Positions 9,043-16,847 of a stretch of DNA of 44,992 nt are shown here, in pieces. The notes beneath the pieces were generated by a model, which was not told the origin of the DNA, searched no databases, and saw only the letters and a list, made by a program, of their open reading frames with translations. Numbering within the stretch: the stretch's first letter is position 1; each line of letters starts with the position of its first letter. The translations under genes and the position numbers were made by a program. The stretch is taken from NCBI GenBank assembly GCA_020025035.1, contig JAHHSU010000003.1:1-44992 (forward strand). The letters run 5' to 3'. This DNA is from Thomasclavelia sp. (GTDB taxonomy: Bacteria; Bacillota_I; Bacilli_A; Erysipelotrichales; Coprobacillaceae).

Positions 9043-9303
9043 CTACTTTCTTTTTTTTAAAAATCCGCCTATTGGGGATATAAAATTTGAAAAAATTTCA
9101 AACGGACGATTGATTACATTTAATTTGTAATTAATATCATCAAGTGTCCTATTTGCCTTATCAATCGTACGATTTGCACGATCTATTGTAATATTTAATC
9201 TATCTGTTGTACCTAAAAGTTTAATAAACAATATTCCTAATGTTAATAAAGCAAATGCACCCGACAACAAGATAATACATTGACTAATTTCTACTCCGTT
9301 CAT
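9043..9303 (-). CDS. ytxG: DUF948 family membrane-anchored protein (YtxG-like)
   Basis: An 86-residue protein with an N-terminal membrane segment (CIILLSGAFALLTLGILFI, residues 9-27). A repetitive amphipathic stretch follows, TIDRANRTIDKANRTLDDINYKL, in which heptad-like units ID(R/K)ANRT repeat. This is the DUF948 pattern. It is shorter than typical YtxG (about 140 residues), lacking much of the C-terminal coiled coil. It lies between murC and ytxH in one operon, as in Bacillus. Function unknown. Confidence 0.82.
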   Translation of the reverse strand: MNGVEISQCIILLSGAFALLTLGILFIKLLGTTDRLNITIDRANRTIDKANRTLDDINYKLNVINRPFEIFSNFISPIGGFLKKRK

Positions 9304-9329
9304 ATATCCACCTCAACTTCCTATTACTA

Positions 9330-9360
9330 TTATTGCATAACTCATACAATTATGCAATAA
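9330..9360 (-). other. Perfect 11-bp hairpin between murC and ytxG
   Basis: TTATTGCATAA (9330-9340) and TTATGCAATAA (9350-9360) form a perfect stem with a 9-base loop. No T run follows on either strand, so it is not a classical terminator. It could be an RNA processing or stability element inside the operon. Confidence 0.5.
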
Positions 9361-9369
9361 ATCTAACAT

Positions 9370-10683
9370 TTATTTTGTTTGCTCTTTCATTACCAGTTTT
9401 GCAAACTTATAAATATCTTTACTACTCATAAATAAATACACGACATTATCATAATTAGCCAACTCTTTTGCTGCATCAATATCTTCATTAATAATTTTTG
9501 CTTTAGGAATATATTGAGCAATTTCATTAATGTCTATATCAATTCCTTCTTCCTTAATTGCATTTTGAGGAAAATGACATAGATATGCATAATCGGCTAA
9601 ATTTAATGCATTTGCAAATTCTTTTGCAAACCTTAGTATTCTAGAATATCTATCTGGCTTAAAGATTGCAACAATTTTTTTACTAGGATATCTTTGCCTA
9701 GTCGATTCAATGACTTTTGTAATTGCAGTTGGATGATGTGCATAGTCATCTACATATATATTATGTCCACATTCTTGAATAGTATAACGTCGTTTTACTC
9801 CTGAAAAACTTACTAGTCTTTCATTAATATACATAGCATTCATTCCTTCTAAATATCCTAATGTAATATTAGCTAACGCATTTTGAAGCATATGCATTCC
9901 ATAATATGGAAGATTAAAATGTCCAAATAATTCTTTATGAATATATACATCAAAACTCATACCTAAAGTAGATGCAATATAATTTTTAGCTACTACATCA
10001 TTAGAATTCTTTAATCCAAAAGATAATTTACGTGTCTTAATATTTAATTTAGGTAAATATGGATCATCTCCCCAAATAATAACAGTATCCTTTACTTGAT
10101 TTGCAAACTTTTCAAACGATATTAAATAATCATCAAAGGTCTTAAAATAATCTACATGATCATATTCAATATTATTAATTACAGCATATTTAGGATAATA
10201 ATGTAAAAAATGATCCTGATATTCACACGTTTCTGCAATAAAATAATAACTATCTGGACATGCAAATCCAGTTCCATCTCCAATGAGTACACTAGTTTTC
10301 TTATATTCATTAAACAAATGATAAGCCATTCCAGTAGTTGTTGTTTTTCCATGTGTTCCTGCAATTGCAATACTTTTATATTGATTCATTAACTCACCTA
10401 AAAAATCAACATAACGATAACATGTTACCGTTGGATTATTCATTGCTGCTTTTACTTCAACATGCTCATTATCAAACGAATTACCAATTATTACATGATA
10501 TCCATCCTTAATATTATGTGCATCAAATGAATATATAGGTATTTTTTTTTGTCTTAAATCCTCTTCAGTAAATATATATTTATCAATGTCACTTCCTGAA
10601 ACTTCATATCCTAAATCATATAAAATACGTGCTAAAGATGCCATACCTGACCCTTTTATTCCAATAAAATAATACAATTTCAT
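9370..10683 (-). CDS. murC: UDP-N-acetylmuramate--L-alanine ligase
   Basis: Cytoplasmic peptidoglycan enzyme that adds L-Ala to UDP-MurNAc using ATP. The N-terminal Rossmann motif is GIKGSGMASLARIL (about residues 8-21). The ATP-binding P-loop of Mur ligases is AGTHGKTTTTGM (about 109-120). The ligase signatures ETCEYQDHFLHYYPKYAVIN and DDYAHHPTAI are present. 437 residues is the expected length. The start ATG is preceded by gaggtga. It is the first gene of the murC-ytxG-ytxH-ccpA group, with a TATAAT about 20 bases upstream of the start. Confidence 0.95.
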   Translation of the reverse strand: MKLYYFIGIKGSGMASLARILYDLGYEVSGSDIDKYIFTEEDLRQKKIPIYSFDAHNIKDGYHVIIGNSFDNEHVEVKAAMNNPTVTCYRYVDFLGELMNQYKSIAIAGTHGKTTTTGMAYHLFNEYKKTSVLIGDGTGFACPDSYYFIAETCEYQDHFLHYYPKYAVINNIEYDHVDYFKTFDDYLISFEKFANQVKDTVIIWGDDPYLPKLNIKTRKLSFGLKNSNDVVAKNYIASTLGMSFDVYIHKELFGHFNLPYYGMHMLQNALANITLGYLEGMNAMYINERLVSFSGVKRRYTIQECGHNIYVDDYAHHPTAITKVIESTRQRYPSKKIVAIFKPDRYSRILRFAKEFANALNLADYAYLCHFPQNAIKEEGIDIDINEIAQYIPKAKIINEDIDAAKELANYDNVVYLFMSSKDIYKFAKLVMKEQTK

Positions 10684-10803
10684 TCACCTCTATATACTAT
10701 TATATGTGTATATATTAACATATTTTCTTATAATGATAAATATTTTAGTGTGTCTTATTACCTAAGTGATAAATTATTTCATACAACTTTATTTTAATAA
10801 CAA

Positions 10804-10828
10804 TAAAAAAACACTAGCATGCTAGTGT
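10804..10828 (-). terminator. Terminator of tRNA cluster 1
   Basis: The palindrome ACACTAGCATGCTAGTGT is followed on the minus strand by seven T. It lies 12 bases past the tRNA-Phe gene. Confidence 0.85.
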
Positions 10829-10840
10829 AATAAACAAAAA

Positions 10841-10916
<76 letters not shown>

Positions 10917-10920
10917 ATTA

Positions 10921-10997
10921 TGGCGGTCTGGACGGGACTCGAACCCGCGACCTCCGCCGTGACAGGGCGGCATTCTAACCAACTGAACTACCAGACC
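10921..10997 (-). tRNA. tRNA-Asp (GTC), copy 1
   Basis: 77 bases with encoded CCA. Acceptor GGTCTGG pairs with CCAGACC, discriminator G; the anticodon loop CTGTCAC gives GTC. Four bases separate it from tRNA-Phe. Confidence 0.97.
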
Positions 10998-11001
10998 ATA
11001 T

Positions 11002-11078
<77 letters not shown>

Positions 11079-11098
11079 ATATAAATAATATAAAAAAA

Positions 11099-11191
11099 TG
11101 GCGGAGGTTGAGGGATTCGAACCCCCGCGGGGCTTTCACCCCCTGTCGGTTTTCAAGACCGATCCCTTCAGCCGGACTTGGGTAAACCTCC
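11099..11191 (-). tRNA. tRNA-Ser (TGA), copy 1
   Basis: 93 bases with a long variable arm, as expected for Ser. Acceptor GGAGGTT pairs with AACCTCC, discriminator G, CCA encoded. The anticodon loop CTTGAAA gives TGA. First gene of cluster 1. Confidence 0.96.
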
Positions 11192-11211
11192 GTATCATTA
11201 ATTCGAGATTG

Positions 11212-11240
11212 ATGATACACTATATCATTTTACTTGTCAA
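11212..11240 (-). promoter_or_regulatory. Promoter of tRNA cluster 1
   Basis: On the minus strand, TTGACA (11235-11240), a 17-base spacer and TATCAT (11212-11217) form a near-consensus sigma-A promoter about 20 bases before tRNA-Ser. The second copy of the block lacks this sequence. Confidence 0.8.
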
Positions 11241-11275
11241 TACTAAACAACTTTTTCATCATCTAAAAAAGGGCA

Positions 11276-12061
11276 TTAGACATCCTTTTCATATTGAAAA
11301 AATGGTATTGTTTCAATTCGCTCCATTTTAAGTTCTTTTTCTAAATACTCAATTGCTTCATTGTAAACTTCCTTTAATCCCATTTGATATGTTTCATGGC
11401 AATCCACACCAATAATCACTTTACACCCTATATTGGATGCAATTTTCCAAAATACAGGATTAGGATAATGTCTTTTACTAATTAATCCAAGCAAATTATA
11501 CTCTAAAGGAATATTTCTTTGTTTAGCTGCAATACATAATCGTGTCATTTCTTGAATATAGTCGTTTGAATGAATATCAATAAAATTCATAACGTCTGGA
11601 TGAGCCATATAAGTATACAATCCAGTATCCATTGCTTGAATTGCAGTATCCACATATGTTTTTAATAATGTAACATCATGAGTAGGTGTACCATAATAAA
11701 TATGAAATTCATCACTATCTTTAAAATGATGTCCTAAAATAACATAATCTAATTGTTTAGTTTGAATTATATTTTTTAGCCATTCCATTTTTGTAGGAAA
11801 ATATTCGCATTCTAATCCAACTTTAATTGATATTTGATCTTTATATTTTTCTTTTAAAGCACGTATTGTATCTATATAATTGTCTAATTCATCTATATTC
11901 ATACGCATAGTTGGTACAAAATCACTATCGTATATCCATGGAGTATGATCAGAAAATCCTAATTCTTCAAATCCAGCTTCAATTGCTGCAAGTACATATT
12001 CTTCTTCACTTCCATGCGCATGATGACATCTTGGTGTATGAGTATGATAATTTGTTTTCAT
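11276..12061 (-). CDS. PHP-domain phosphatase, histidinol-phosphatase-like
   Basis: A 261-residue PHP-family metal-dependent phosphoesterase. Motif HTHTPRCHHAHG (about residues 6-17) supplies the first metal-binding histidines. Later metal ligands are likely in GFSDHTPW, GLECEYFP, ILGHHF, MAHPDV and VIIGVDCHE. The layout resembles HisJ/HisK histidinol phosphatases (HisK type, about 260-270 residues), which make histidinol from its phosphate. No other his genes are nearby, so another phosphoester substrate is possible. The ATG follows an aaaggag Shine-Dalgarno. It is flanked on both sides by the two tRNA clusters. A weak AAAAGG/CCTTTT hairpin with a T run overlaps the stop codon. Confidence 0.8.
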   Translation of the reverse strand: MKTNYHTHTPRCHHAHGSEEEYVLAAIEAGFEELGFSDHTPWIYDSDFVPTMRMNIDELDNYIDTIRALKEKYKDQISIKVGLECEYFPTKMEWLKNIIQTKQLDYVILGHHFKDSDEFHIYYGTPTHDVTLLKTYVDTAIQAMDTGLYTYMAHPDVMNFIDIHSNDYIQEMTRLCIAAKQRNIPLEYNLLGLISKRHYPNPVFWKIASNIGCKVIIGVDCHETYQMGLKEVYNEAIEYLEKELKMERIETIPFFQYEKDV

Positions 12062-12242
12062 AAATTTCTCCTTTCTATTGTTTATTGATGCGCCATATAC
12101 TACTTCTATTATACCTTATTTTAAAACAAATAATGACATTTATATTAAAATATAATATCTTATATCAATTATATTCTACTCTTATTTTCTAAATCAAACA
12201 ACTTATATTTAAAATAAAGATGTATATTCAATTCTATTCGAT

Positions 12243-12273
12243 AAAAAAACTCATTTCTATATATAGAAATGAG
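12243..12273 (-). terminator. Terminator of tRNA cluster 2
   Basis: Perfect palindromic stem CTCATTTCTA/TAGAAATGAG (12250-12273) followed on the minus strand by seven T. It lies about 70 bases past the last tRNA (Pro). The remaining 12062-12242 is AT-rich, with a TATAAT at about 12105-12115 that may serve the PHP gene. Confidence 0.85.
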
Positions 12274-12340
12274 CATTTAGTTAGATTATTGTAATAAAGC
12301 AAAAATTTATAATTAATCTATTCTATCATATTTTCTAAAA

Positions 12341-12417
12341 TGGTCGGGAAGACAGGATTTGAACCTGCGACCCCCTGGTCCCAAACCAGGTGCACTACCA
12401 AGCTGTGCTACTTCCCG
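12341..12417 (-). tRNA. tRNA-Pro (TGG), distal copy
   Basis: 77 bases with CCA. Acceptor CGGGAAG pairs with CTTCCCG; the anticodon loop TTTGGGA gives TGG. Same sequence as 13092-13168. Last gene of cluster 2. Confidence 0.96.
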
Positions 12418-12439
12418 AAAAAAGACTATAAAATAAAAA

Positions 12440-12515
<76 letters not shown>

Positions 12516-12519
12516 ATTA

Positions 12520-12596
12520 TGGCGGTCTGGACGGGACTCGAACCCGCGACCTCCGCCGTGACAGGGCGGCATTCTAACCAACTGAACTACCAGACC
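12520..12596 (-). tRNA. tRNA-Asp (GTC), copy 2
   Basis: Same 77-base sequence as 10921-10997, with anticodon GTC. Confidence 0.97.
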
Positions 12597-12600
12597 ATAT

Positions 12601-12677
<77 letters not shown>

Positions 12678-12697
12678 ATATAAATAATATAAAAAAA

Positions 12698-12790
12698 TGG
12701 CGGAGGTTGAGGGATTCGAACCCCCGCGGGGCTTTCACCCCCTGTCGGTTTTCAAGACCGATCCCTTCAGCCGGACTTGGGTAAACCTCC
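12698..12790 (-). tRNA. tRNA-Ser (TGA), copy 2
   Basis: Same 93-base sequence as 11099-11191, with anticodon TGA and long variable arm. Confidence 0.96.
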
Positions 12791-12804
12791 GCAATACAAA
12801 ACAA

Positions 12805-12881
12805 TGGTGGACCCTGTAGGACTCGAACCTACGACCAACCGGTTATGAGCCGGTGGCTCTGACCAACTGAGCTAAGGGTCC
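12805..12881 (-). tRNA. tRNA with CAT anticodon, probably tRNA-Ile2 (lysidine-modified)
   Basis: 77 bases with CCA. Acceptor GGACCCT pairs with AGGGTCC; loop CTCATAA. It is neither the initiator (no C1-A72) nor similar to the elongator at 12913. Its acceptor and arms resemble the minor isoleucine tRNA whose C34 is changed to lysidine by TilS. Met identity cannot be excluded by eye. Confidence 0.6.
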
Positions 12882-12912
12882 AATTAGGCCTTACAGATAC
12901 CACAAATTTAAA

Positions 12913-12989
12913 TGGTAGCGGGGAAGGGATTCGAACCCCCGACCCACCGGGTATGAACCGATTGCTCTAGCCAACTGAGCTACCCCGCC
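12913..12989 (-). tRNA. tRNA-Met (CAT), elongator
   Basis: 77 bases with CCA. Acceptor GGCGGGG pairs with CCCCGCT (first pair G-U); loop TTCATAC. It resembles the elongator Met tRNA of Bacillus (GGCGG start, TTCATAC loop). Confidence 0.85.
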
Positions 12990-13010
12990 ATGGTGAGTTT
13001 TGTATAATAA

Positions 13011-13086
13011 TGGTGGAGCCTAGGAGGATCGAACTCCTGACCTCCTGCGTGCAAAGCAGGCGCTCTCCCAGCTGAGCTAAGGCCCC
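13011..13086 (-). tRNA. tRNA-Ala (TGC)
   Basis: 76 bases with CCA. Acceptor GGGGCCT pairs with AGGCTCC, giving the G3-U70 wobble pair that identifies Ala. Loop TTTGCAC gives TGC. Confidence 0.97.
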
Positions 13087-13091
13087 ATCAA

Positions 13092-13168
13092 TGGTCGGGA
13101 AGACAGGATTTGAACCTGCGACCCCCTGGTCCCAAACCAGGTGCACTACCAAGCTGTGCTACTTCCCG
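13092..13168 (-). tRNA. tRNA-Pro (TGG), proximal copy
   Basis: Same 77-base gene as 12341-12417. The shared sequence runs only a few bases past the gene at each end. Confidence 0.96.
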
Positions 13169-13179
13169 AAAAATCAAAC

Positions 13180-13256
13180 TGGCGCGCTAGGCAGGAGTCG
13201 AACCCACAACCTCTTGATCCGTAGTCAAGCACTCTATCCAGTTGAGCTACTAGCGC
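13180..13256 (-). tRNA. tRNA-Arg (ACG)
   Basis: 77 bases with CCA. Acceptor GCGCTAG pairs with CTAGCGC, discriminator G. Loop CTACGGA gives ACG, expected to be edited to ICG. Confidence 0.96.
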
Positions 13257-13321
13257 AATACCATTATAATGCTTTTACATATTATCATATCCCATTTCAA
13301 AAAGCAATATGTAATTTAAAA

Positions 13322-13410
13322 TGGTGCCCAGGGCCGGAGTCGAACCGGCACGGATTTTAAGGTCCGCAGGATTTTAAGTCCTGTGCGTCTACCAATTTCG
13401 CCACCTGGGC
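13322..13410 (-). tRNA. tRNA-Leu (TAA)
   Basis: 89 bases with long variable arm. Acceptor GCCCAGG pairs with CCTGGGC. Loop CTTAAAA gives TAA. Confidence 0.96.
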
Positions 13411-13416
13411 AATCAA

Positions 13417-13491
13417 TGGAGGTTCCAAACGGACTCGAACCGATGATCGCAGAGTTGCAGTCTGCTGCCTTACCAACTTGGCTATGGAACC
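13417..13491 (-). tRNA. tRNA-Cys (GCA)
   Basis: 75 bases. Acceptor GGTTCCA pairs with TGGAACC, followed by U73, the Cys discriminator, and CCA. Loop CTGCAAC gives GCA. First gene of cluster 2. Confidence 0.96.
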
Positions 13492-13514
13492 ATGTGTTAT
13501 TTGTTTGCCTATTC

Positions 13515-13543
13515 ATTATATACTAGGCATTTTTAAATTGCAA
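13515..13543 (-). promoter_or_regulatory. Promoter of tRNA cluster 2
   Basis: On the minus strand TTGCAA (13538-13543), 17 bases, then TATAAT (13515-13520), about 23 bases before tRNA-Cys. The -35 element lies in a short direct repeat, GGGTTGCAATAAGGGTTGCAA split across two units. Confidence 0.82.
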
Positions 13544-13633
13544 CCCTTATTGCAACCCTTTTAGAAAAAAGTTACACGATACCTTTTTTACATATTATAT
13601 ATATGAAAATAAGTCCCAATTTATAACTAATAT

Positions 13634-13674
13634 ATGAATCATAGAGGTGTAACTTATATACCTCTATGATTCAT
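13634..13674 (-). terminator. 15-bp stem-loop overlapping the pncB stop codon
   Basis: ATGAATCATAGAGGT and ACCTCTATGATTCAT form a perfect 15-bp stem with an 11-base loop. The pncB TAG stop (13664-13666) lies in it. The following sequence on the minus strand is AT-rich but has no strong T run, so it may be a weak terminator or a 3'-end protecting hairpin. Confidence 0.6.
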
Positions 13675-15133
13675 TAAGTGTAGGAAGATTATACTTTTTC
13701 TTAGCTAACAAATCTAGTTTTTGTTCAAGCAATTTTTTAGTCAAATCAACATAATATACATGTGGATACTCTAGGCGGAAAATCTCATCCCACATTAAAT
13801 CAATTTGTTGATTTGAATATTCTCTAATTTGCTCTATAGTTGGTAACTGATACACTAACTTACCATTTTTAAATATTGTTTGTTGTAATAAACAAACTTC
13901 ACATGTATTTGCCTCTATTATTTTATTCTTCCATGCATTTGTTTGATCAAATATTTGTATATTTGAACTAGAATGAATGACTTCATCATAGGATGCTAAC
14001 AAATCTGCAATAGCTTTATTGCTTTTTTTATCAATTAAACGATATAATTTTTTATATCCAGGATTAGTAATCTTTTCTAAATTTTCTGAAATTTTTATTT
14101 TTGGAATTACATTATCTCCATCTAATAAAGCAACCAATTTATACACTCCACCAAATACTGGTGAGCTTTTTGAAACAATCAAATTTTCTCCTACCCCAAA
14201 CATATCTACGTTAGCTCCTTGATTAATCAATGAACGAATAATATATTCGTCCAAGGAATTAGATGCAATGATCTTACAATCATTTAATCCAGCTTCATCA
14301 AGCATTTTACGTGCTTTTTTAGATAAATAAGCAATATCTCCACTATCTATTCGAATTGCTTTTAATCTTTTTGACATTGGTATTAAAACATCTTTAGCCA
14401 CTTTTATTGCATTTGGAATTCCTGATTTTAAAACATCATAAGTATCAACTAATAATATACACTGATCTGGATAAGTTTTAGCATAAGTAGAAAATGCTTC
14501 ATATTCATCATGAAATAGCTGTACAAAAGAATGTGCCATTGTCCCAGTTAATGGAATATGAAATGCTGCTCCTGCATAGATTGTTGCTGATGCGTCTATC
14601 CCACCAATATATGCTGCTCTAGCACCATATATTGCTCCATCATATCCTTGTGCTCGTCTAGCTCCTAATTCAACTACTGGTCTTCCTTTTGCCTCATTTA
14701 CAATACGTCTGGCCTTAGTTGCAATAAGCGTTTGATGATTAATAGTTACTAGAATCATTGTTTCAATTAATTGTGCTTCAATTACCTTAGCTTCTATAGT
14801 CATTAATGGTTCATTAGGAAATACAGGAGTTCCTTCTTTAACCGAATAGATATTTCCAGTAAATTTAAAATCGCTTAAATAAGACAAAAATGATTCATCA
14901 AACAAATTTAAACTTCTTAAATAATCAATATCCCCAATACTAAAATGTAAGTTTTGAATACACTCAATTACTTGTTCTAACCCAGCAAAAATAGCATAGC
15001 CACCATGATCTGGATTTTTGCGATAGTACATATCAAAATACACTACTTGATTTTCTAATCCTTTTTGAAAATAGTTATACGCCATCGTTAATTCGTATAA
15101 ATCCATTACTAATGTTAGATTTCTTTTTTTCAT
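13664..15133 (-). CDS. pncB: Nicotinate phosphoribosyltransferase
   Basis: Converts nicotinate, PRPP and ATP to nicotinate mononucleotide, the entry step of the Preiss-Handler NAD salvage route. The N-terminus LTLVMDLYELTMAYNYF and the segment VVYFDMYYRKNPDHGGYAIFAGLEQ are typical of the family. Further family sequences are VELGARRAQGYDGAIYGARAAYIGG (in part), GTMAHSFVQ and IRIDSGDIAYLSKKAR. 489 residues fits the long bacterial form. The Shine-Dalgarno aaggag overlaps the stop codon of the upstream nicotinamidase-like gene, 9 bases away, so the two form an operon. Confidence 0.95.
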   Translation of the reverse strand: MKKRNLTLVMDLYELTMAYNYFQKGLENQVVYFDMYYRKNPDHGGYAIFAGLEQVIECIQNLHFSIGDIDYLRSLNLFDESFLSYLSDFKFTGNIYSVKEGTPVFPNEPLMTIEAKVIEAQLIETMILVTINHQTLIATKARRIVNEAKGRPVVELGARRAQGYDGAIYGARAAYIGGIDASATIYAGAAFHIPLTGTMAHSFVQLFHDEYEAFSTYAKTYPDQCILLVDTYDVLKSGIPNAIKVAKDVLIPMSKRLKAIRIDSGDIAYLSKKARKMLDEAGLNDCKIIASNSLDEYIIRSLINQGANVDMFGVGENLIVSKSSPVFGGVYKLVALLDGDNVIPKIKISENLEKITNPGYKKLYRLIDKKSNKAIADLLASYDEVIHSSSNIQIFDQTNAWKNKIIEANTCEVCLLQQTIFKNGKLVYQLPTIEQIREYSNQQIDLMWDEIFRLEYPHVYYVDLTKKLLEQKLDLLAKKKYNLPTLNES

Positions 15134-15142
15134 ATATTCTCC

Positions 15143-15754
15143 TTACATTTTCACTATCTTAATTCCATTTTGTTTCATTAATTGATAGGCAATTTTATTA
15201 TATTCATATGCATCATGATGTAATGGGTCATGGTAAGTATCCACTGCATCGATAATGACAATCACATCTTTGTCTAAATCATGTTGATTCAAATACCCTT
15301 TTAATGACAAAACAAATTGCAATACACAAATGTCTGTACAACACCCAGTGATTATAAAGTGATCATACGTCACCCATTTTTCTAAGTGATCTAAAAAATC
15401 AGGTGCTAAAAATCCATTATTAGAATTTTTATAGATATAATGCGTACAGTCTTTTAATTCATCTACCATTTCACATTCTGTTGTTCCTTGAATACAATGA
15501 GGAACAAAATTTTGAAATTCTTGACATCCCATCTTATGATAATCTATAAAACACAAATGGTGTGCTAAATGTAATTGTTTTTTAATTTCTACAATAGAAG
15601 GTATAATATCCCCAATTTTATGATCTGCTAAATTACCTTCATTAATAAAACCTTTAACCATATCAATCGTTACTAATAATGTATTAGATTGATTAAGTAA
15701 CGTTAAATCAATTACCTCTAACTTGTCCACTATATTATTTTCAATACGTGCCAT
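15143..15754 (-). CDS. pncA: Isochorismatase-family hydrolase, probable nicotinamidase
   Basis: Likely deaminates nicotinamide to nicotinate, the substrate of the next gene. The cysteine-hydrolase triad can be placed: Asp in LLVTIDMVKGFI (about residue 31), Lys in HYIYKNSNNGF (about 110), and Cys in ITGCCTDICVLQF (about 140-145). A metal-binding set may be in IDYHKMGCQEF. 203 residues fits. The ATG has a strong gaggggga Shine-Dalgarno. Adjacency to pncB supports nicotinamidase over isochorismatase; substrate is inferred. Confidence 0.85.
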   Translation of the reverse strand: MARIENNIVDKLEVIDLTLLNQSNTLLVTIDMVKGFINEGNLADHKIGDIIPSIVEIKKQLHLAHHLCFIDYHKMGCQEFQNFVPHCIQGTTECEMVDELKDCTHYIYKNSNNGFLAPDFLDHLEKWVTYDHFIITGCCTDICVLQFVLSLKGYLNQHDLDKDVIVIIDAVDTYHDPLHHDAYEYNKIAYQLMKQNGIKIVKM

Positions 15755-15887
15755 AAAATCCCCCTCTTTCTATCTTTATTGTACTAAAATACAAAAAAAA
15801 GTAAACTCTATTATTCGACAAGCTTCACACTAGTAATACTTATTACTATCAATATAATATGACATACTAAAAAAATTACTATAAAAT

Positions 15888-15972
15888 AAAAAAACCTTTG
15901 AATAATGAAATAAATCTCCATCATTTGGATATCCAAATCATGAAGATCACAAATATTTCACTCAAGGTTTTA
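15888..15972 (-). terminator. Long composite hairpin downstream of the FMN-binding lipoprotein gene
   Basis: About 85 bases fold on themselves. The outer arms are AAAACCTT and AAGGTTTT, with GAAATA/TATTTC inside; the inner arm is the perfect palindrome ATTTGGATATCCAAAT extended by GATC/GATT-type pairs. On the minus strand a T7 run follows, so it should terminate the lipoprotein transcript. It is much longer than the other terminators here. Confidence 0.65.
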
Positions 15973-15990
15973 GATAATATAACCAATACT

Positions 15991-16365
15991 TTAATCACTA
16001 CTTTTCTTAGCTTTTTGTTCTAATTCATGTAAACCATCATACATCGCATCTGATGTAATTGTCGCACCCGAAATTACATCTAAATCAATCGTATTTTGTT
16101 CTTTTACATTTTTAGCTATTTGCTCTGCTGCTACCCCACCAATAGAAGGAGTTTCATGATTTGGCCCCACTGTTACATCTACAATTTTATCGTCTTGATA
16201 AGTCATACTTATCTCAAACTCTCCACCATAACCACTAACTGTAGTACTATAAATTCCATCGTTATATTGGTTTAATGTATCAACAATTTCTTCTTTTTTC
16301 TCCTGCATTGGTTTACATCCAGTTAACCATAATACCATAGATAAAGTTAATAATTTTTTAATCAA
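15991..16365 (-). CDS. FMN-binding-domain lipoprotein
   Basis: A short exported lipoprotein with a lipobox (VLWLTGC) and one FMN_bind domain, DGIYSTTVSGYGGEFEIS... to SGATITSDAMYDGL. The threonine in SGAT-I-TS matches the site of covalent FMN attachment in NqrC/RnfG-type domains. Such proteins carry electrons at the outer face of the membrane. The longest frame begins with GTG at 16374, but that lies next to the Shine-Dalgarno. A TTG at 16363-16365, 8 bases after caaggag, gives a better start and a normal signal peptide (MIKKLLTLSMVLWLTGC), 124 residues. No Rnf or partner dehydrogenase lies in the window. Confidence 0.85.
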   Translation of the reverse strand: MIKKLLTLSMVLWLTGCKPMQEKKEEIVDTLNQYNDGIYSTTVSGYGGEFEISMTYQDDKIVDVTVGPNHETPSIGGVAAEQIAKNVKEQNTIDLDVISGATITSDAMYDGLHELEQKAKKSSD

Positions 16366-16430
16366 TATCCTCACTCCTTGTTATTAGTGTGAGTTAGAAT
16401 ATCTAATTTATACAAAAATATATAAGAATA

Positions 16431-16700
16431 CTAAAAATATAAATCAAATTCTTGTGGAACTTCCCTCATTGTTTGTGTTGGTGTTTTTGAATGTAATACA
16501 GGAATTAATAATTGTTGGTTTGGATAAATAGTCGCATTTTCATCTAATCCATTTAAAGACTTAATCATATCAATTGTTGAATTATATTGTCTAGAAATTT
16601 GCCAAACACTATCTCCTTTACTTACAACATATAAATAAATCTCTCCTACTTGATTCACCTGATTTCTTTGATACATATTAAACATTTCATCATTATACAT
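16431..16700 (-). CDS. Small LysM-domain protein
   Basis: 89 residues, nearly all one LysM domain: YLYVVSKGDSVWQISRQYNS...IKSLNGL...IYPNQQLLIPV (about 22-70). LysM binds N-acetylglucosamine-containing glycans such as peptidoglycan. There is no signal peptide or membrane segment, so how it would reach the wall is unclear; in spore formers similar proteins coat the forespore. The ATG has an aggagg Shine-Dalgarno 8 bases away. It is 65 bases upstream of the FMN-binding lipoprotein on the same strand and may be cotranscribed. Confidence 0.8.
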   Translation of the reverse strand: MYNDEMFNMYQRNQVNQVGEIYLYVVSKGDSVWQISRQYNSTIDMIKSLNGLDENATIYPNQQLLIPVLHSKTPTQTMREVPQEFDLYF

Positions 16701-16847
16701 TTCATTCGCCTCCTATTGTAACATATGTATATATATCAAATGTGTATAGGCTAAAATGTATAAAACTAAATGAATGAATGAAAATAATCATTATCTTTTA
16801 TAAGTTTCACCATCTATGTTATGATAATAACAATTGGAGGAACAAAT

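Noticed and set aside
10179..10392. Small frames on both strands inside murC
   Set aside because: Out-of-frame shadows of a gene with clear Mur ligase motifs; no ribosome sites.
11276..12061. Part of a histidine biosynthesis operon
   Set aside because: Only the PHP phosphatase-like gene is present, flanked by tRNA clusters with their own promoters and terminators.
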